Source of the DNA: Psychrobacter sp. NZS113
Lineage (GTDB): Bacteria; Pseudomonadota; Gammaproteobacteria; Pseudomonadales; Moraxellaceae
Reading direction: 5' to 3'
NCBI RefSeq assembly: GCF_015864825.1
Contig: NZ_JADYWL010000004.1
Location: 248,001 to 312,000 of the forward strand
Length of the DNA stretch: 64,000 nt
Under the pieces are notes generated by a model, which had not been told where the DNA came from, did not search any database, and saw only the letters and a list, made by a program, of their open reading frames with translations. The position numbers and the translations under genes were made by a program. Numbering within the stretch: the first letter of the stretch is position 1; each line of letters starts with the position of its first letter. Below, in pieces: positions 27,893 through 36,316 of this stretch.

Positions 27893-29002
27893 CTATTTAT
27901 AACCTGCTTTGTCCATCAACTGAATGGCTTGGGTTTGCAATTCGCCAAACTTCTGCACGCTGATGTCATCTTTGTTGAATGGGCCCCATGATCTGAGCAG
28001 ATCTGACTCATCAATACCTTCTTTGACTGGGAATTCTTTATCTGAGCTGGCATACAGACCTTGCGCCTCATCAGATGACAACCACTCTATTAGTTTAAGC
28101 GTACCGTCTGGATTGTCTGATCCAGCTACCACACCAGCGCCTGAGATGTTTACATGCGTACCAGTCGTGTCTTGGTTTGCCCAAAATATGCTGACAGGGA
28201 AGTCTGGTTTTTCATCTAGCAGACGACCATAATAGTAACTATTGGCAACACCCACTTCACACTGACCAGCGGCGATGGCTTCTAGCATGGCAACGTCATC
28301 ACTGAACACGTCAGTAGCTAAGTTATCAACCCAACCGCGAACGATTTCTTCTGTTTTGTCTTCGCCCAAATGTTCCATCATACTAGCCACAAGCGATTGG
28401 TTGTATACCTTCTTAGAGGTGCGTAGGCATAATTTGCCTTTCCATTTTGGATCGGCTAAATCTGCATAAGTAGATAACTGGTCGGCACTGACTTTGCTTG
28501 GGTCATAAAAGATAGTACGGGCGCGTAATGACAGACCCGTCCACTGACCTTTTGGATCGCGATACTTTGCAGGAACGTTGGCTTCTAATACAGTAGACGA
28601 TACTGGCTGCAACAGGCCTTGCTCTGCCGCTTGCCATAAGTTACCAGCATCCACTGTCAACAGCATATCGGCTGGCGTGTTCTGACCTTCAGCTTTTAAA
28701 CGTGCCATCAGCGGGCCTGTACTGTCCGTCACCAACTCAACCTTCACACCTGTTTGTTCGGTATAACGATCTAGCAATGGCTTAATTAACTGCTCATTAC
28801 GTGAAGAATAAATAGTAATCGTTTGCTCATCTGTACCGGTAGCACCATCGTTAGCCGCTTGTTCTTCAGTACCCGCTTCTCCAGTCTCTTCTGTCGTAGA
28901 TGAATTACTACAGCCTGCCAATCCCAACATCATGCCAAATACGGCAACAGGCAAGATAAGCTTGGTAGAAGTTAGGTTAGCGCTAATGGCACTTAATGAC
29001 AT
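27893..29002 (-). CDS. fbpA: Ferric iron ABC transporter, substrate-binding lipoprotein
   Basis: A family 1 extracellular solute-binding protein (FbpA/FutA type) that captures Fe3+ outside the inner membrane. The start at 29002 (MSLSAISANL) is chosen because GGGGA lies just upstream. It yields a lipoprotein signal with lipobox GLAGC, Cys about residue 31, followed by an acidic/Thr-rich linker. Mature landmarks are TITIYSSRNEQLIKPLLDRY and the iron-binding tyrosine cluster VGVANSYYYGRLL. Lipid anchoring differs from the soluble periplasmic FbpA of Neisseria. It is the first gene of fbpABC, behind a Fur-like promoter. Confidence 0.93.
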   Translation of the reverse strand: MSLSAISANLTSTKLILPVAVFGMMLGLAGCSNSSTTEETGEAGTEEQAANDGATGTDEQTITIYSSRNEQLIKPLLDRYTEQTGVKVELVTDSTGPLMARLKAEGQNTPADMLLTVDAGNLWQAAEQGLLQPVSSTVLEANVPAKYRDPKGQWTGLSLRARTIFYDPSKVSADQLSTYADLADPKWKGKLCLRTSKKVYNQSLVASMMEHLGEDKTEEIVRGWVDNLATDVFSDDVAMLEAIAAGQCEVGVANSYYYGRLLDEKPDFPVSIFWANQDTTGTHVNISGAGVVAGSDNPDGTLKLIEWLSSDEAQGLYASSDKEFPVKEGIDESDLLRSWGPFNKDDISVQKFGELQTQAIQLMDKAGYK

Positions 29003-29107
29003 GATTTTCCCCATAATAATGCTAAAAAAGATAAGACAGCAATGGTACAGAACGGCAATAACCCCCTGACTATTAAGAGGGGTAATACTGCGACAGATGA
29101 ACACGAT

Positions 29108-29136
29108 ATACTAATCGAAATGAGAGTAATTATCAA
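29108..29136 (-). promoter_or_regulatory. fbpA promoter overlapped by a Fur-box-like sequence
   Basis: On the minus strand TTGATA (29131-29136) and TAGTAT (29108-29113) are 17 bases apart. GATAATTACTCTCATT (29119-29134) covers the -35 and spacer and matches the Fur consensus GATAATGATAATCATT at 11 of 16 positions. This arrangement would repress fbpABC when iron is plentiful. The start codon is about 105 bases downstream. Confidence 0.65.
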
Positions 29137-29260
29137 TCCATTTATTTGATTCAAAGATAGGCTAACTTTATGAATCAGCAATTATTATTGAGATACCTAT
29201 TTATCAACTTTGATGGCCAAATAACTCACAGAGCTTTTGCGTATTTTCAGGTATTTTTGA

Positions 29261-29381
29261 TATAGTTAAAGAAGTCTAAATGGATATAAGGCAGCCGCCT
29301 GAAGATTGTACAAGCGGTACATCTAAGCAAAGTAACTAGTATATTTAAGGAAGGTAACGTCATAGCCGTTCTCTGACTATA
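29261..29381. mobile_element. 121-bp intergenic repeat, TATAGTCA-ended class 1, copy B
   Basis: Begins TATAGTTAAAGAAGTCTAAA and ends TCTGACTATA. The core ATAAGGCAGCCG, GATTGTACAAG, GTACATCTAAG and AGGTAACG matches copies A and C, with a small insertion (about 13 bases) after the hairpin. It ends two bases from the rsmE stop codon, so it forms the 3' untranslated region of rsmE. Confidence 0.85.
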
Positions 29382-29383
29382 TT

Positions 29384-30118
29384 TTATTGTAGCAGCCACT
29401 GTCCTAAGATAGCATTCACAGCGGCTTCGGTACGTAAGATGCGTGGGCCTATATTTACGGCTGTGCAATCTTGTGCGGCAAGTAGCTCTATCTCGTAATC
29501 TATCCAGCCACCTTCAGCACCGATACAAACCAAGCTTGGAAGCGTTAGTGATTGCTGTGGTGTTTGCCGTAGTAAATACTGTGCAAATGACAGCTCACTA
29601 TATGGATGCGCGACGATAGCACGATTGGTAATTAGACTTGCCAGCTCATCCTCGACAAATGGCTTAAAGCGCTTTTCTAACCTGATACGAGGTGCAATCG
29701 TATCAACACCTTGTTGCAGTCCTTCTAATACAAACTCATCGAGCCGCTCAAGCATTGGACTTTGCCAATAGCTTTTTTGGGTACGATAGCTGTTGATCAG
29801 GGCAATATCGCGTACACCCAATGCGGTCATGTCCATGATCAAGCGTCGTAATACTTTGGGGCGTGGTAATGCTAATACGACCGTAAGATCTAACTTAGGC
29901 GGCGGAGTAACATTAAGTTGAATATCGTACAACTGGATGCTATCAGCGCTGATGTTTTTTATGATGGCAGTACCTAAATAACCCTCTAACTGGCCAACTT
30001 TGAGCGTGTCGCCGACTGTTGCACCCAGTACTTTATTGACATGGCTGATTTGCGATGGCTCATTAATTACTGCTGAGTCGTTCGAGAAGTTCGTAGCGGA
30101 CAATAATATACAGTTCAT
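29384..30118 (-). CDS. rsmE: 16S rRNA m3U1498 methyltransferase
   Basis: A SPOUT-class methyltransferase of 244 residues that modifies U1498 of 16S rRNA. It has an N-terminal PUA-like domain with QISHVNKVLGATVGDTLKVG and the knot motifs LTVVLALPRPKVLRRLI, LVCIGAEGGWIDYEIELL and NIGPRILRTEAAVNAILGQW. The usual GPEGG is GAEGG here. Its ATG overlaps the waaA stop codon (ATGA), so translation is probably coupled. Confidence 0.95.
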   Translation of the reverse strand: MNCILLSATNFSNDSAVINEPSQISHVNKVLGATVGDTLKVGQLEGYLGTAIIKNISADSIQLYDIQLNVTPPPKLDLTVVLALPRPKVLRRLIMDMTALGVRDIALINSYRTQKSYWQSPMLERLDEFVLEGLQQGVDTIAPRIRLEKRFKPFVEDELASLITNRAIVAHPYSELSFAQYLLRQTPQQSLTLPSLVCIGAEGGWIDYEIELLAAQDCTAVNIGPRILRTEAAVNAILGQWLLQ

Positions 30119-31707
30119 AGCAGCTCTTGATTTGAGTATTGCTCAATCACGTCTTCAATCATGGTGAATTGACGCACCAATACGGCTTGCTTCTGCACAG
30201 TCAATTGCTCACCTGCTTGTCCCGCCTGCTTTGCAACATCCAGATGACTCAACCAAGATAATAACTGCTGATAAATAAGCGCTACATCATTATTTTTACC
30301 TGCCTTAGGTAAAGTGGTTGTACTCGCCATATCTAGGGAAACTGGACGATAAAACGTATTACTTGGTTGATATAACGCGCCAACTTCTGACAATCTATCA
30401 ACCACCGTTTGGCAAGACTGAGTATTGCGCCCCATCAGCACAGGCGTTGCGACACTCGCGGGCTCAACGGGGTTATGCCCACCTACATCAACCAAAGAAC
30501 CACCAACTAATGCCACATCTGCCAACTGATACCACGTCATTAGCTCACCCATACTATCAGCCAGATAAACATGCGTATCTGCGCTAATCGATTCCTCTGC
30601 ACTACGCTGTGACATGGTTAATTCTGTACTTTGAATGAGCGTTGCAACTTCGTCAAAACGCTCAGGATGTCTAGGCACTATAATGAGTAGCGCGTCAGTG
30701 AGTGCGGGGTTGGATAGTAGCTGTTTGTGCAATGACAATGCGATTTCTTCTTCACCACCATGTGTACTTGCTGCCACCCAAATCGGTCGACCTACGACAC
30801 CAAACTCTGTTGCCAACTCAATTTTTTGGTGTTGTATATGCTGATATTCATCTTCTACATCGACTGTCTTCGCATCAGTAACAGCCATATTGCTGTGAGC
30901 GGTGCTATGAGCGGCATTATTTTTTGGCGTATTAATCACCCATTTCAACGAGCCTGCCACACGAATTTGCGCACTATCAGCACCCAATTGTCGAAAGCGT
31001 TTGGCTGATTCATTGTCTTGCGCAATAATTAACGCAAGGTTTTTCATCATGCTACGGCTGACAGCACCAATCTTTTGATAACGTGTAAAAGATGACGCAG
31101 ACAGTCGACCATTGACTAAGATGCTAGGAATACGATGTTCGGACAGTTTGGTTAAAATATTAGCCCACAGCTCTGTTTCTACAAACAGTGCGATATCAGG
31201 CTTTACATGAGCTAAAAAACGTTCGATCACGGCAGGGCTATCGACAGGTACGTAACTATGGCTCATTCGACCTTGAGCAATCTCATCGGCGAAACGACTC
31301 GCACCACGGGCAAATCCCGTTTGAGTGGTGTTGGTTAACCATATCTGATAACCACTAGCCAATAACATATCGAGTAACGGTGCGACCGTATTGGTCTCAC
31401 CCAATGAGACTGCATGGCACCAAATGATACCTTTATCAGTGCTCGGCATATCTACTGGTGCGGGGCTCGCATCCTCTGCATTTACTACTGGAACTGATGG
31501 ATAGTTTTTACCAAAACGCTGCTCAACTTCTTGCTGATAGTTGTCACGCTTATGTGAGCGTCGCCATACTTGCAGTCGATACGCGGGCTTAAGTAAGCTG
31601 ATGGCAAACTGGTAATAAGATGGCGGCTGATAGACAGTTTGGCTAGTCAATGATTCAGAATCAGACGCGGATAAAGGACAATCGGATGAGGTATGAGACG
31701 ATGGCAT
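30115..31707 (-). CDS. waaA: 3-deoxy-D-manno-octulosonic acid (Kdo) transferase
   Basis: A membrane-associated glycosyltransferase that adds Kdo to lipid A (or lipid IVA) using CMP-Kdo. Conserved blocks are YRLQVWRRSHKRDNYQQEVEQRFG, IIWCHAVSLGETNTVAPLL with the catalytic Glu, SILVNGRLSASSFTRYQ, and ADVALVGGSLVDVGGHNPVEPA for sugar-nucleotide binding. At about 530 residues it exceeds the usual 425 because of a polar N-terminal extension and inserts. ATG at 31707 is preferred; the longer frame would have to start at a TTG (31767). It is followed by rsmE with a 4-base overlap. Confidence 0.93.
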   Translation of the reverse strand: MPSSHTSSDCPLSASDSESLTSQTVYQPPSYYQFAISLLKPAYRLQVWRRSHKRDNYQQEVEQRFGKNYPSVPVVNAEDASPAPVDMPSTDKGIIWCHAVSLGETNTVAPLLDMLLASGYQIWLTNTTQTGFARGASRFADEIAQGRMSHSYVPVDSPAVIERFLAHVKPDIALFVETELWANILTKLSEHRIPSILVNGRLSASSFTRYQKIGAVSRSMMKNLALIIAQDNESAKRFRQLGADSAQIRVAGSLKWVINTPKNNAAHSTAHSNMAVTDAKTVDVEDEYQHIQHQKIELATEFGVVGRPIWVAASTHGGEEEIALSLHKQLLSNPALTDALLIIVPRHPERFDEVATLIQSTELTMSQRSAEESISADTHVYLADSMGELMTWYQLADVALVGGSLVDVGGHNPVEPASVATPVLMGRNTQSCQTVVDRLSEVGALYQPSNTFYRPVSLDMASTTTLPKAGKNNDVALIYQQLLSWLSHLDVAKQAGQAGEQLTVQKQAVLVRQFTMIEDVIEQYSNQELL

Positions 31708-31850
31708 GAAGTAGCCCAGATTAGTAATGGATCGAATAGTAGAAAGTGGCGGTAAAAATTGCGCCAATTCTACCTGAATTTAGTGCATAACAATAAACTT
31801 TTATCGCATACATAAGTCATGACTTAAATACCTAACTTAGTGAAAAAGCT

Positions 31851-33398
31851 TTAAACAACGACTAGTATCAGTAACGCGACCACTATAACGGCTGCAAATA
31901 ATAACTGATAACGCTTGATACTATGCTGTTCTTGCTTTTGGGTCGTTATCAGTGCTTGTGCTTGCTGCCATTGTTCAACGATTTTTATGGCTTCCATATG
32001 GCCATTTTCTGCCGCTTGTTCTAGCCAATATTTGCCATTATCAATATCTTGCGCCACACCTAGCCCTTGGTAAAACATCTTACTTAATAGGCGCTGAGCA
32101 CGACTGTCGTTTTTGCTAGCTGCTTGCTTGACCCAAGCAGTACCCGATTCTGTAGCAGCACTTTTATCAGCCGCTATACCTTCATCGAGTAACTCATATA
32201 TCGCTAATCTTAACATAGCAGCGGTGTTCCCAGCTCTTGCCACCTCTTGTAGCTTTAACAACGCTCGTTTTTTGGCAGCCAAATGACTCTCTGAAAATAC
32301 AATTTGCGCTCGCGGTTTTTTTTGCTTGGCAATGTGTTGTTCAAACTGCTCTAACACATTACTAGCTTGCTGATATTCAATCTGACCAGATGTCTGAACC
32401 ACATCAAGGCTCTCTAACTCTATGCGCAGTTGCGTAAACATTTCTGGCATCGATAAGTCTTTTGAAGACGGCGCAGGCGATGCTGAAGATGTTAGTGGCT
32501 GATTTGACAACGGCTTTGACAGTTGACTAGAGATAGCCTGCTCTGAGGCAGCACTTTCTACTGGTTTAACCTGTTCTATTGGCGGCTCTTCTTTAGATAG
32601 TACAAGCTGACTTTGACTGTCTGGCTGAGATAGTATTTTAGGTTCTGGTATAGCAGCGGGCGTATCATTTACCCACTGCTTTTCCAATGGTGTATGCATA
32701 TCAACTGCTTTGACGTTCTCTATGTCAGCACCTGCATTTATATCTGTATCTATATCTGCATGCTTTAAGTAGCTTGGAGTAATTTGAGTAACTGGTGCCA
32801 GTGTGCCTGATTTAACCACTTGATCATCATTTAGTTTTGGCAATCTTGCATTAACTGCTTGATATAGTCCGCTAGCGACTTGGCCGCCTTGTACCGCTTC
32901 AAACTGTCTATCAATATGACCAAATAAACGTAACCCAATTGGCTCTAAGGCAAAAAACAATGACGCATCGGCACTAATACCAACGTCATCACGATAAATA
33001 ACTGCCATATGCTGATAAAAATCATCTGCTATGAGTGACAATTCAGGATAGCGCTTACGTAGCTCAAATTGCCCGTACCAATGCGATGTGCTTTGCCACT
33101 GCTGCGCCAAGACTCGCCCAGCATAAAATGCCAAAAACATCATAAAATTACGATAGCGCTCATCGACCAAAAGTGACGCTTCATCCCATTGACCGACTTT
33201 AATCATTTCACGGCGTATCTGCGACAATAACGTATCTATTCGCTGCAAACTTGCAAGCGACTCATCCAAAACGCAATCACGAAGCTCAGTTTCATAAGCA
33301 ATGCCACCAGCGATGGCTCGTCCGGCTAAGAAATCTTGCCAATAGCCTGCTGCAATATAATCAAAAGGCGTTAGGGGTGATGCAGATGATGCATACAT
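31851..33398 (-). CDS. Sel1-like repeat protein with C-terminal membrane anchor
   Basis: A protein of about 515 residues. The N-terminal 180 residues are alpha-helical and unassigned (WQDFLAGRAIAGGIAYETEL). A long Pro/Ser/Gln-rich linker follows, then Sel1/TPR-like repeats (NTAAMLRLAIYELLDEGIA, SRAQRLLSKMFYQGLGVAQD, GKYWLEQAAENGHMEAIKI), and a single C-terminal membrane helix (LLFAAVIVVALLILVVV). Such tail-anchored repeat proteins usually scaffold other proteins; no specific role is evident. ATG at 33398 is used because an upstream frame start at 33404 is TTG. Confidence 0.75.
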   Translation of the reverse strand: MYASSASPLTPFDYIAAGYWQDFLAGRAIAGGIAYETELRDCVLDESLASLQRIDTLLSQIRREMIKVGQWDEASLLVDERYRNFMMFLAFYAGRVLAQQWQSTSHWYGQFELRKRYPELSLIADDFYQHMAVIYRDDVGISADASLFFALEPIGLRLFGHIDRQFEAVQGGQVASGLYQAVNARLPKLNDDQVVKSGTLAPVTQITPSYLKHADIDTDINAGADIENVKAVDMHTPLEKQWVNDTPAAIPEPKILSQPDSQSQLVLSKEEPPIEQVKPVESAASEQAISSQLSKPLSNQPLTSSASPAPSSKDLSMPEMFTQLRIELESLDVVQTSGQIEYQQASNVLEQFEQHIAKQKKPRAQIVFSESHLAAKKRALLKLQEVARAGNTAAMLRLAIYELLDEGIAADKSAATESGTAWVKQAASKNDSRAQRLLSKMFYQGLGVAQDIDNGKYWLEQAAENGHMEAIKIVEQWQQAQALITTQKQEQHSIKRYQLLFAAVIVVALLILVVV

Positions 33399-33502
33399 AG
33401 ACAAGCGCGTCCTTTATATGGATAAATTAATAATAGAAAAAATAAAACCATCATGGTACCAAAACAAGATCAGCGATTTACCTTACCCTAAAATTGAAAA
33501 CG

Positions 33503-35140
33503 CTACAATAAAGGACTAAACAAACGGACGACGTTGTCAAACAACCGCTTTGATCCGCGGCGCTGCTGCCAATCCTCTAAACTCAAAAACCGGCAACTTT
33601 CTAGGTAAGCCGCTTGGCAATCTGCCACTTGAGCAACCATCTCTGGTGTATAAATGGCCAAGCTGACCTCCATGTTTAAGTAAAAGCTGCGCATGTCGAT
33701 ATTCACAGTGCCAAACAGACAGTAATCATCATCGATTACCACCGTTTTGGTATGCAACAGCCCGCCTTTAAACAAAGCAATGGTTACACCCGCTTCCAGC
33801 AACTCTTGATAATAGGCTTGTGATGCATGCTGCACAAGGAACGAGTCGACTTTTTCGGGCACAATCAGCGTGACATCCACCCCTCGCTTAGCAGCTGTCG
33901 TCAATGCGCCTGACAATGCTTCATCAGGTACAAAATACGGAGTGGTGATACGAATGCGTTTATTGGCGCGATGAATCACCGTGACCAACGTGTTATAAAT
34001 CACGTGCTCCGTCACTTGCGGTGCCGAAGGGATAAGCTGAGCAATTACACCTTCTACGATAGGCATCTTCGGTATCACAATGGATGTCGAGCCAATATCT
34101 GGTTGTTCATGATAGTCGATACTACTCCCTAGCACTTTTACCCGACTGTTTAGATCGTTAATAGTTGGGTTCATCACATATAGCTTACGTGTATAGCCAT
34201 TTACTCGCTTATTAAGTGCGTGTAAATTGTCATTATTTTCAGCACCGATATCCGTAGCCACCACTATTGCCATGGCTGTCGTAATACTAATAGAGTGTTG
34301 GCTGGTCGTGCGTATCGCCACATCAATCCACTGTCCCACATTTTTATTTTGTTTAAAAAACCTCGGATCGACCAAGTTAAAGCTACCGATATAACCAATA
34401 TATTCATCAATAGCGACGAGCTTACGATGATTGCGCAAATCAGAACGCTTAAATAGTGTCTTAAACAGACCCACTGGCAGCGACTGATGGACAAAAACGC
34501 CTGCTTTTTCTAATGTCTGGTGCGCATCACTATTAAAGAAGCTGAAACTGCCCACGCTATCCGCCAATATATGACACTCTACCCCGCGCTGCGCTGCCGC
34601 TGACAACGCTTCTATTACCTCTATCACCTGCCCCTTAGGATAAACAATGTAAAACTCCATCAGGATAATGCTCTGTGCAGCATTGATATCTTCGATCAGG
34701 CTCTGAAAAATAGTATTGGGATCAGTCAATAGCTGCATTTTGTGATTAGGAAATACCCCAAGCCCTGTCCAACGCGTGCCTATCTGGCTAACACCGCGAT
34801 AATTGGCTGGCAGTAAGTCTTGTCCTTGATCAAAAACCAAACGCTCACGCTGTGCCATGTCACTCATCAATATGCCCGCTTGATCTACCCGCTTGCGATA
34901 GCGCCGCCCAATCATCGGCTCACCTAGTAGTATATAAGCGATAAATCCAAAAACAGGCACGGTATAAAGCACAGCGACCCAAGCAATCGATACACCTATA
35001 TTTCGCTGCACCGATACGACACGTAGCGTCATGACTATCATGAGAACAATGTGCAATACCAAACCCAATCCTGCAAAATCACCCCAAGACCAGGTCGTAG
35101 CAGTTTGTTCAACAATGGAATTATCTATGCCAGCCTCCAA
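33503..35140 (-). CDS. cls: Cardiolipin synthase
   Basis: A phospholipase D-superfamily membrane enzyme that joins phosphatidylglycerol molecules to form cardiolipin. Two N-terminal helices (LGLVLHIVLMIVMTLRV and ISIAWVAVLYTVPVFGFIAYILLG) precede two HKD motifs, NHRKLVAIDEYIGYIGSFNLVD and LHTKTVVIDDDYCLFGTVNID. The length of about 545 is slightly above E. coli ClsA (486). The start is unclear: the first in-frame codon of the usual type is TTG at 35140 without a Shine-Dalgarno, while GGAGG (35134-35138) lies 5 bases before an in-frame ATA. The 5' end therefore needs mapping. Confidence 0.9.
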   Translation of the reverse strand: MEAGIDNSIVEQTATTWSWGDFAGLGLVLHIVLMIVMTLRVVSVQRNIGVSIAWVAVLYTVPVFGFIAYILLGEPMIGRRYRKRVDQAGILMSDMAQRERLVFDQGQDLLPANYRGVSQIGTRWTGLGVFPNHKMQLLTDPNTIFQSLIEDINAAQSIILMEFYIVYPKGQVIEVIEALSAAAQRGVECHILADSVGSFSFFNSDAHQTLEKAGVFVHQSLPVGLFKTLFKRSDLRNHRKLVAIDEYIGYIGSFNLVDPRFFKQNKNVGQWIDVAIRTTSQHSISITTAMAIVVATDIGAENNDNLHALNKRVNGYTRKLYVMNPTINDLNSRVKVLGSSIDYHEQPDIGSTSIVIPKMPIVEGVIAQLIPSAPQVTEHVIYNTLVTVIHRANKRIRITTPYFVPDEALSGALTTAAKRGVDVTLIVPEKVDSFLVQHASQAYYQELLEAGVTIALFKGGLLHTKTVVIDDDYCLFGTVNIDMRSFYLNMEVSLAIYTPEMVAQVADCQAAYLESCRFLSLEDWQQRRGSKRLFDNVVRLFSPLL

Positions 35141-35327
35141 CGATTAAAATAAATAAAGCACGAGTCGTAAAATATCATCAATAGTATAGTAGTTTTTAGC
35201 CATCAAACAATAGCTAGCTATAATAAGTACTTTTATGAACACCTTAGTAAACACGGGGCTTTCATGCCTATAAACACTAATATTCAGAAAGTATTTTAAA
35301 TTGTTTACTAAAATTTTAAAAAACTGT

Positions 35328-35355
35328 TTGACAGGCAACTATAAATCTATATAAT
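35328..35355 (+). promoter_or_regulatory. Strong sigma-70 promoter of the tRNA-Val/tRNA-Asp operon
   Basis: Perfect TTGACA (35328-35333) and perfect TATAAT (35350-35355) with a 16-base spacer, about 80 bases upstream of tRNA-Val. The rest of the 35141-35434 gap is AT-rich and holds no credible gene. Confidence 0.88.
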
Positions 35356-35434
35356 ACACATCCACAGCAACGGAGCTTAGTGACAAACTTAAGAGCTCAT
35401 TTGATGTTGAATAAATTGCATAGCAATTGTTCGC

Positions 35435-35510
35435 GGGTGATTAGCTCAGTTGGTAGAGCGTCTGCCTTACACGCAGAATGTCGGCGGTTCGAATCCGTCA
35501 TCACCCACCA
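35435..35510 (+). tRNA. tRNA-Val (anticodon UAC)
   Basis: A 76-base tRNA with encoded CCA. The acceptor GGGTGAT pairs with ATCACCC, the D-loop region is AGCTCAGTTGGTAGAGC, and the anticodon stem TCTGC/GCAGA holds loop CTTACAC. The T-arm is GGCGGTTCGAATCCGTC. Confidence 0.97.
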
Positions 35511-35563
35511 CTACTTTAGCGAAGTGGACCTTCTCATAAAGGTAAAATGCTAAAGAGACCTAA

Positions 35564-35640
35564 GCAGCGGTAGTTCAGTTGGTTAGAATACCGGCCTGTC
35601 ACGCCGGGGGTCGCGGGTTCGAGTCCCGTCCGCTGCGCCA
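35564..35640 (+). tRNA. tRNA-Asp (anticodon GUC)
   Basis: A 77-base tRNA with encoded CCA, 53 bases after tRNA-Val in the same transcript. The acceptor GCAGCGG pairs with CCGCTGC, the anticodon stem CCGGC/GCCGG holds loop CTGTCAC, and the T-loop is GGTTCGAGTCC. Confidence 0.97.
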
Positions 35641-35682
35641 TATTTAAAACGAATTTAAACTTTCGAGTTTAAGCAAGTTTCG

Positions 35683-35713
35683 CCTCAAACATTAGATTGT
35701 TTGAGGTTTTTTT
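35683..35713 (+). terminator. Intrinsic terminator of the tRNA-Val/Asp operon
   Basis: A perfect 8-bp stem CCTCAAAC/GTTTGAGG with an 8-base loop, followed by seven Ts, 43 bases after tRNA-Asp. Confidence 0.92.
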
Positions 35714-35960
35714 GTGTCTGAAAATTCTGACACACTATCATTGAATATAGAAAGTAAGATCTATTACATTCTATATAAGTCTATGTATTAACCATCACTC
35801 ACCAAGCCCTTTTAAACTTAGCCTTCCGTCATCATTGCTACCTCTATTTATCACTACCTTTCATATCAGTCACATTCACTCTCACCTCAGGCAATACCTT
35901 TTTCGTCATTCATCAGAGAGCACAGCTATCTCTGTACTCATTTTTCCTTACAAAATAAAT

Positions 35961-35984
35961 TTAACTGACCAAATGGTCAGTTAA
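35961..35984. promoter_or_regulatory. 24-bp palindrome resembling a TetR-family operator
   Basis: Two perfect 10-bp arms (TTAACTGACC / GGTCAGTTAA) surround AAAT. The TGACCA-TGGTCA core is typical of operators for dimeric TetR-type repressors. It lies 330 bases upstream of the OmpK-like gene, in a 600-base stretch (35714-36316) without a coding region, and no regulator gene is adjacent. Confidence 0.6.
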
Positions 35985-36251
35985 TTCAATAAAATCATAA
36001 TCTTACAAAACATCAAGCACCTAAGATGACTCTCGAACAGTTTATTACCCATTGATTTATAGTTGTTAAAGAATAGAAAAAATGCTTAACTGTTTCAAAG
36101 TGTTAAATAATGTTGCTAAAAGTCACAGTAAAATAAGCAGATTCTTACAATGTAAATAGCACTTAGAGTTAGAGTTTTTATTTCTCTCTATTTCTACTGA
36201 AAATTAACTTTATTTTATTCTTAGTAGTATGGGTATGTCGTAATAAATCAA

Positions 36252-36269
36252 AGTGTCATCCCGGACACT
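36252..36269. promoter_or_regulatory. Inverted repeat in the leader of the OmpK-like gene
   Basis: AGTGTC-N6-GACACT, a perfect 6+6 dyad about 50 bases before the start codon. It could be an operator or an RNA hairpin in the 5' leader; which one cannot be told from sequence. Confidence 0.45.
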
Positions 36270-36316
36270 CATGCCGATTTTACTAAGATAATGACTGTAT
36301 CTAAAGGAGTACCACT

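Noticed and set aside
35144..35338. 64-codon open frame on the minus strand upstream of cls
   Set aside because: It overlaps the strong tRNA promoter on the other strand, is very AT-rich and has no ribosome-binding site.
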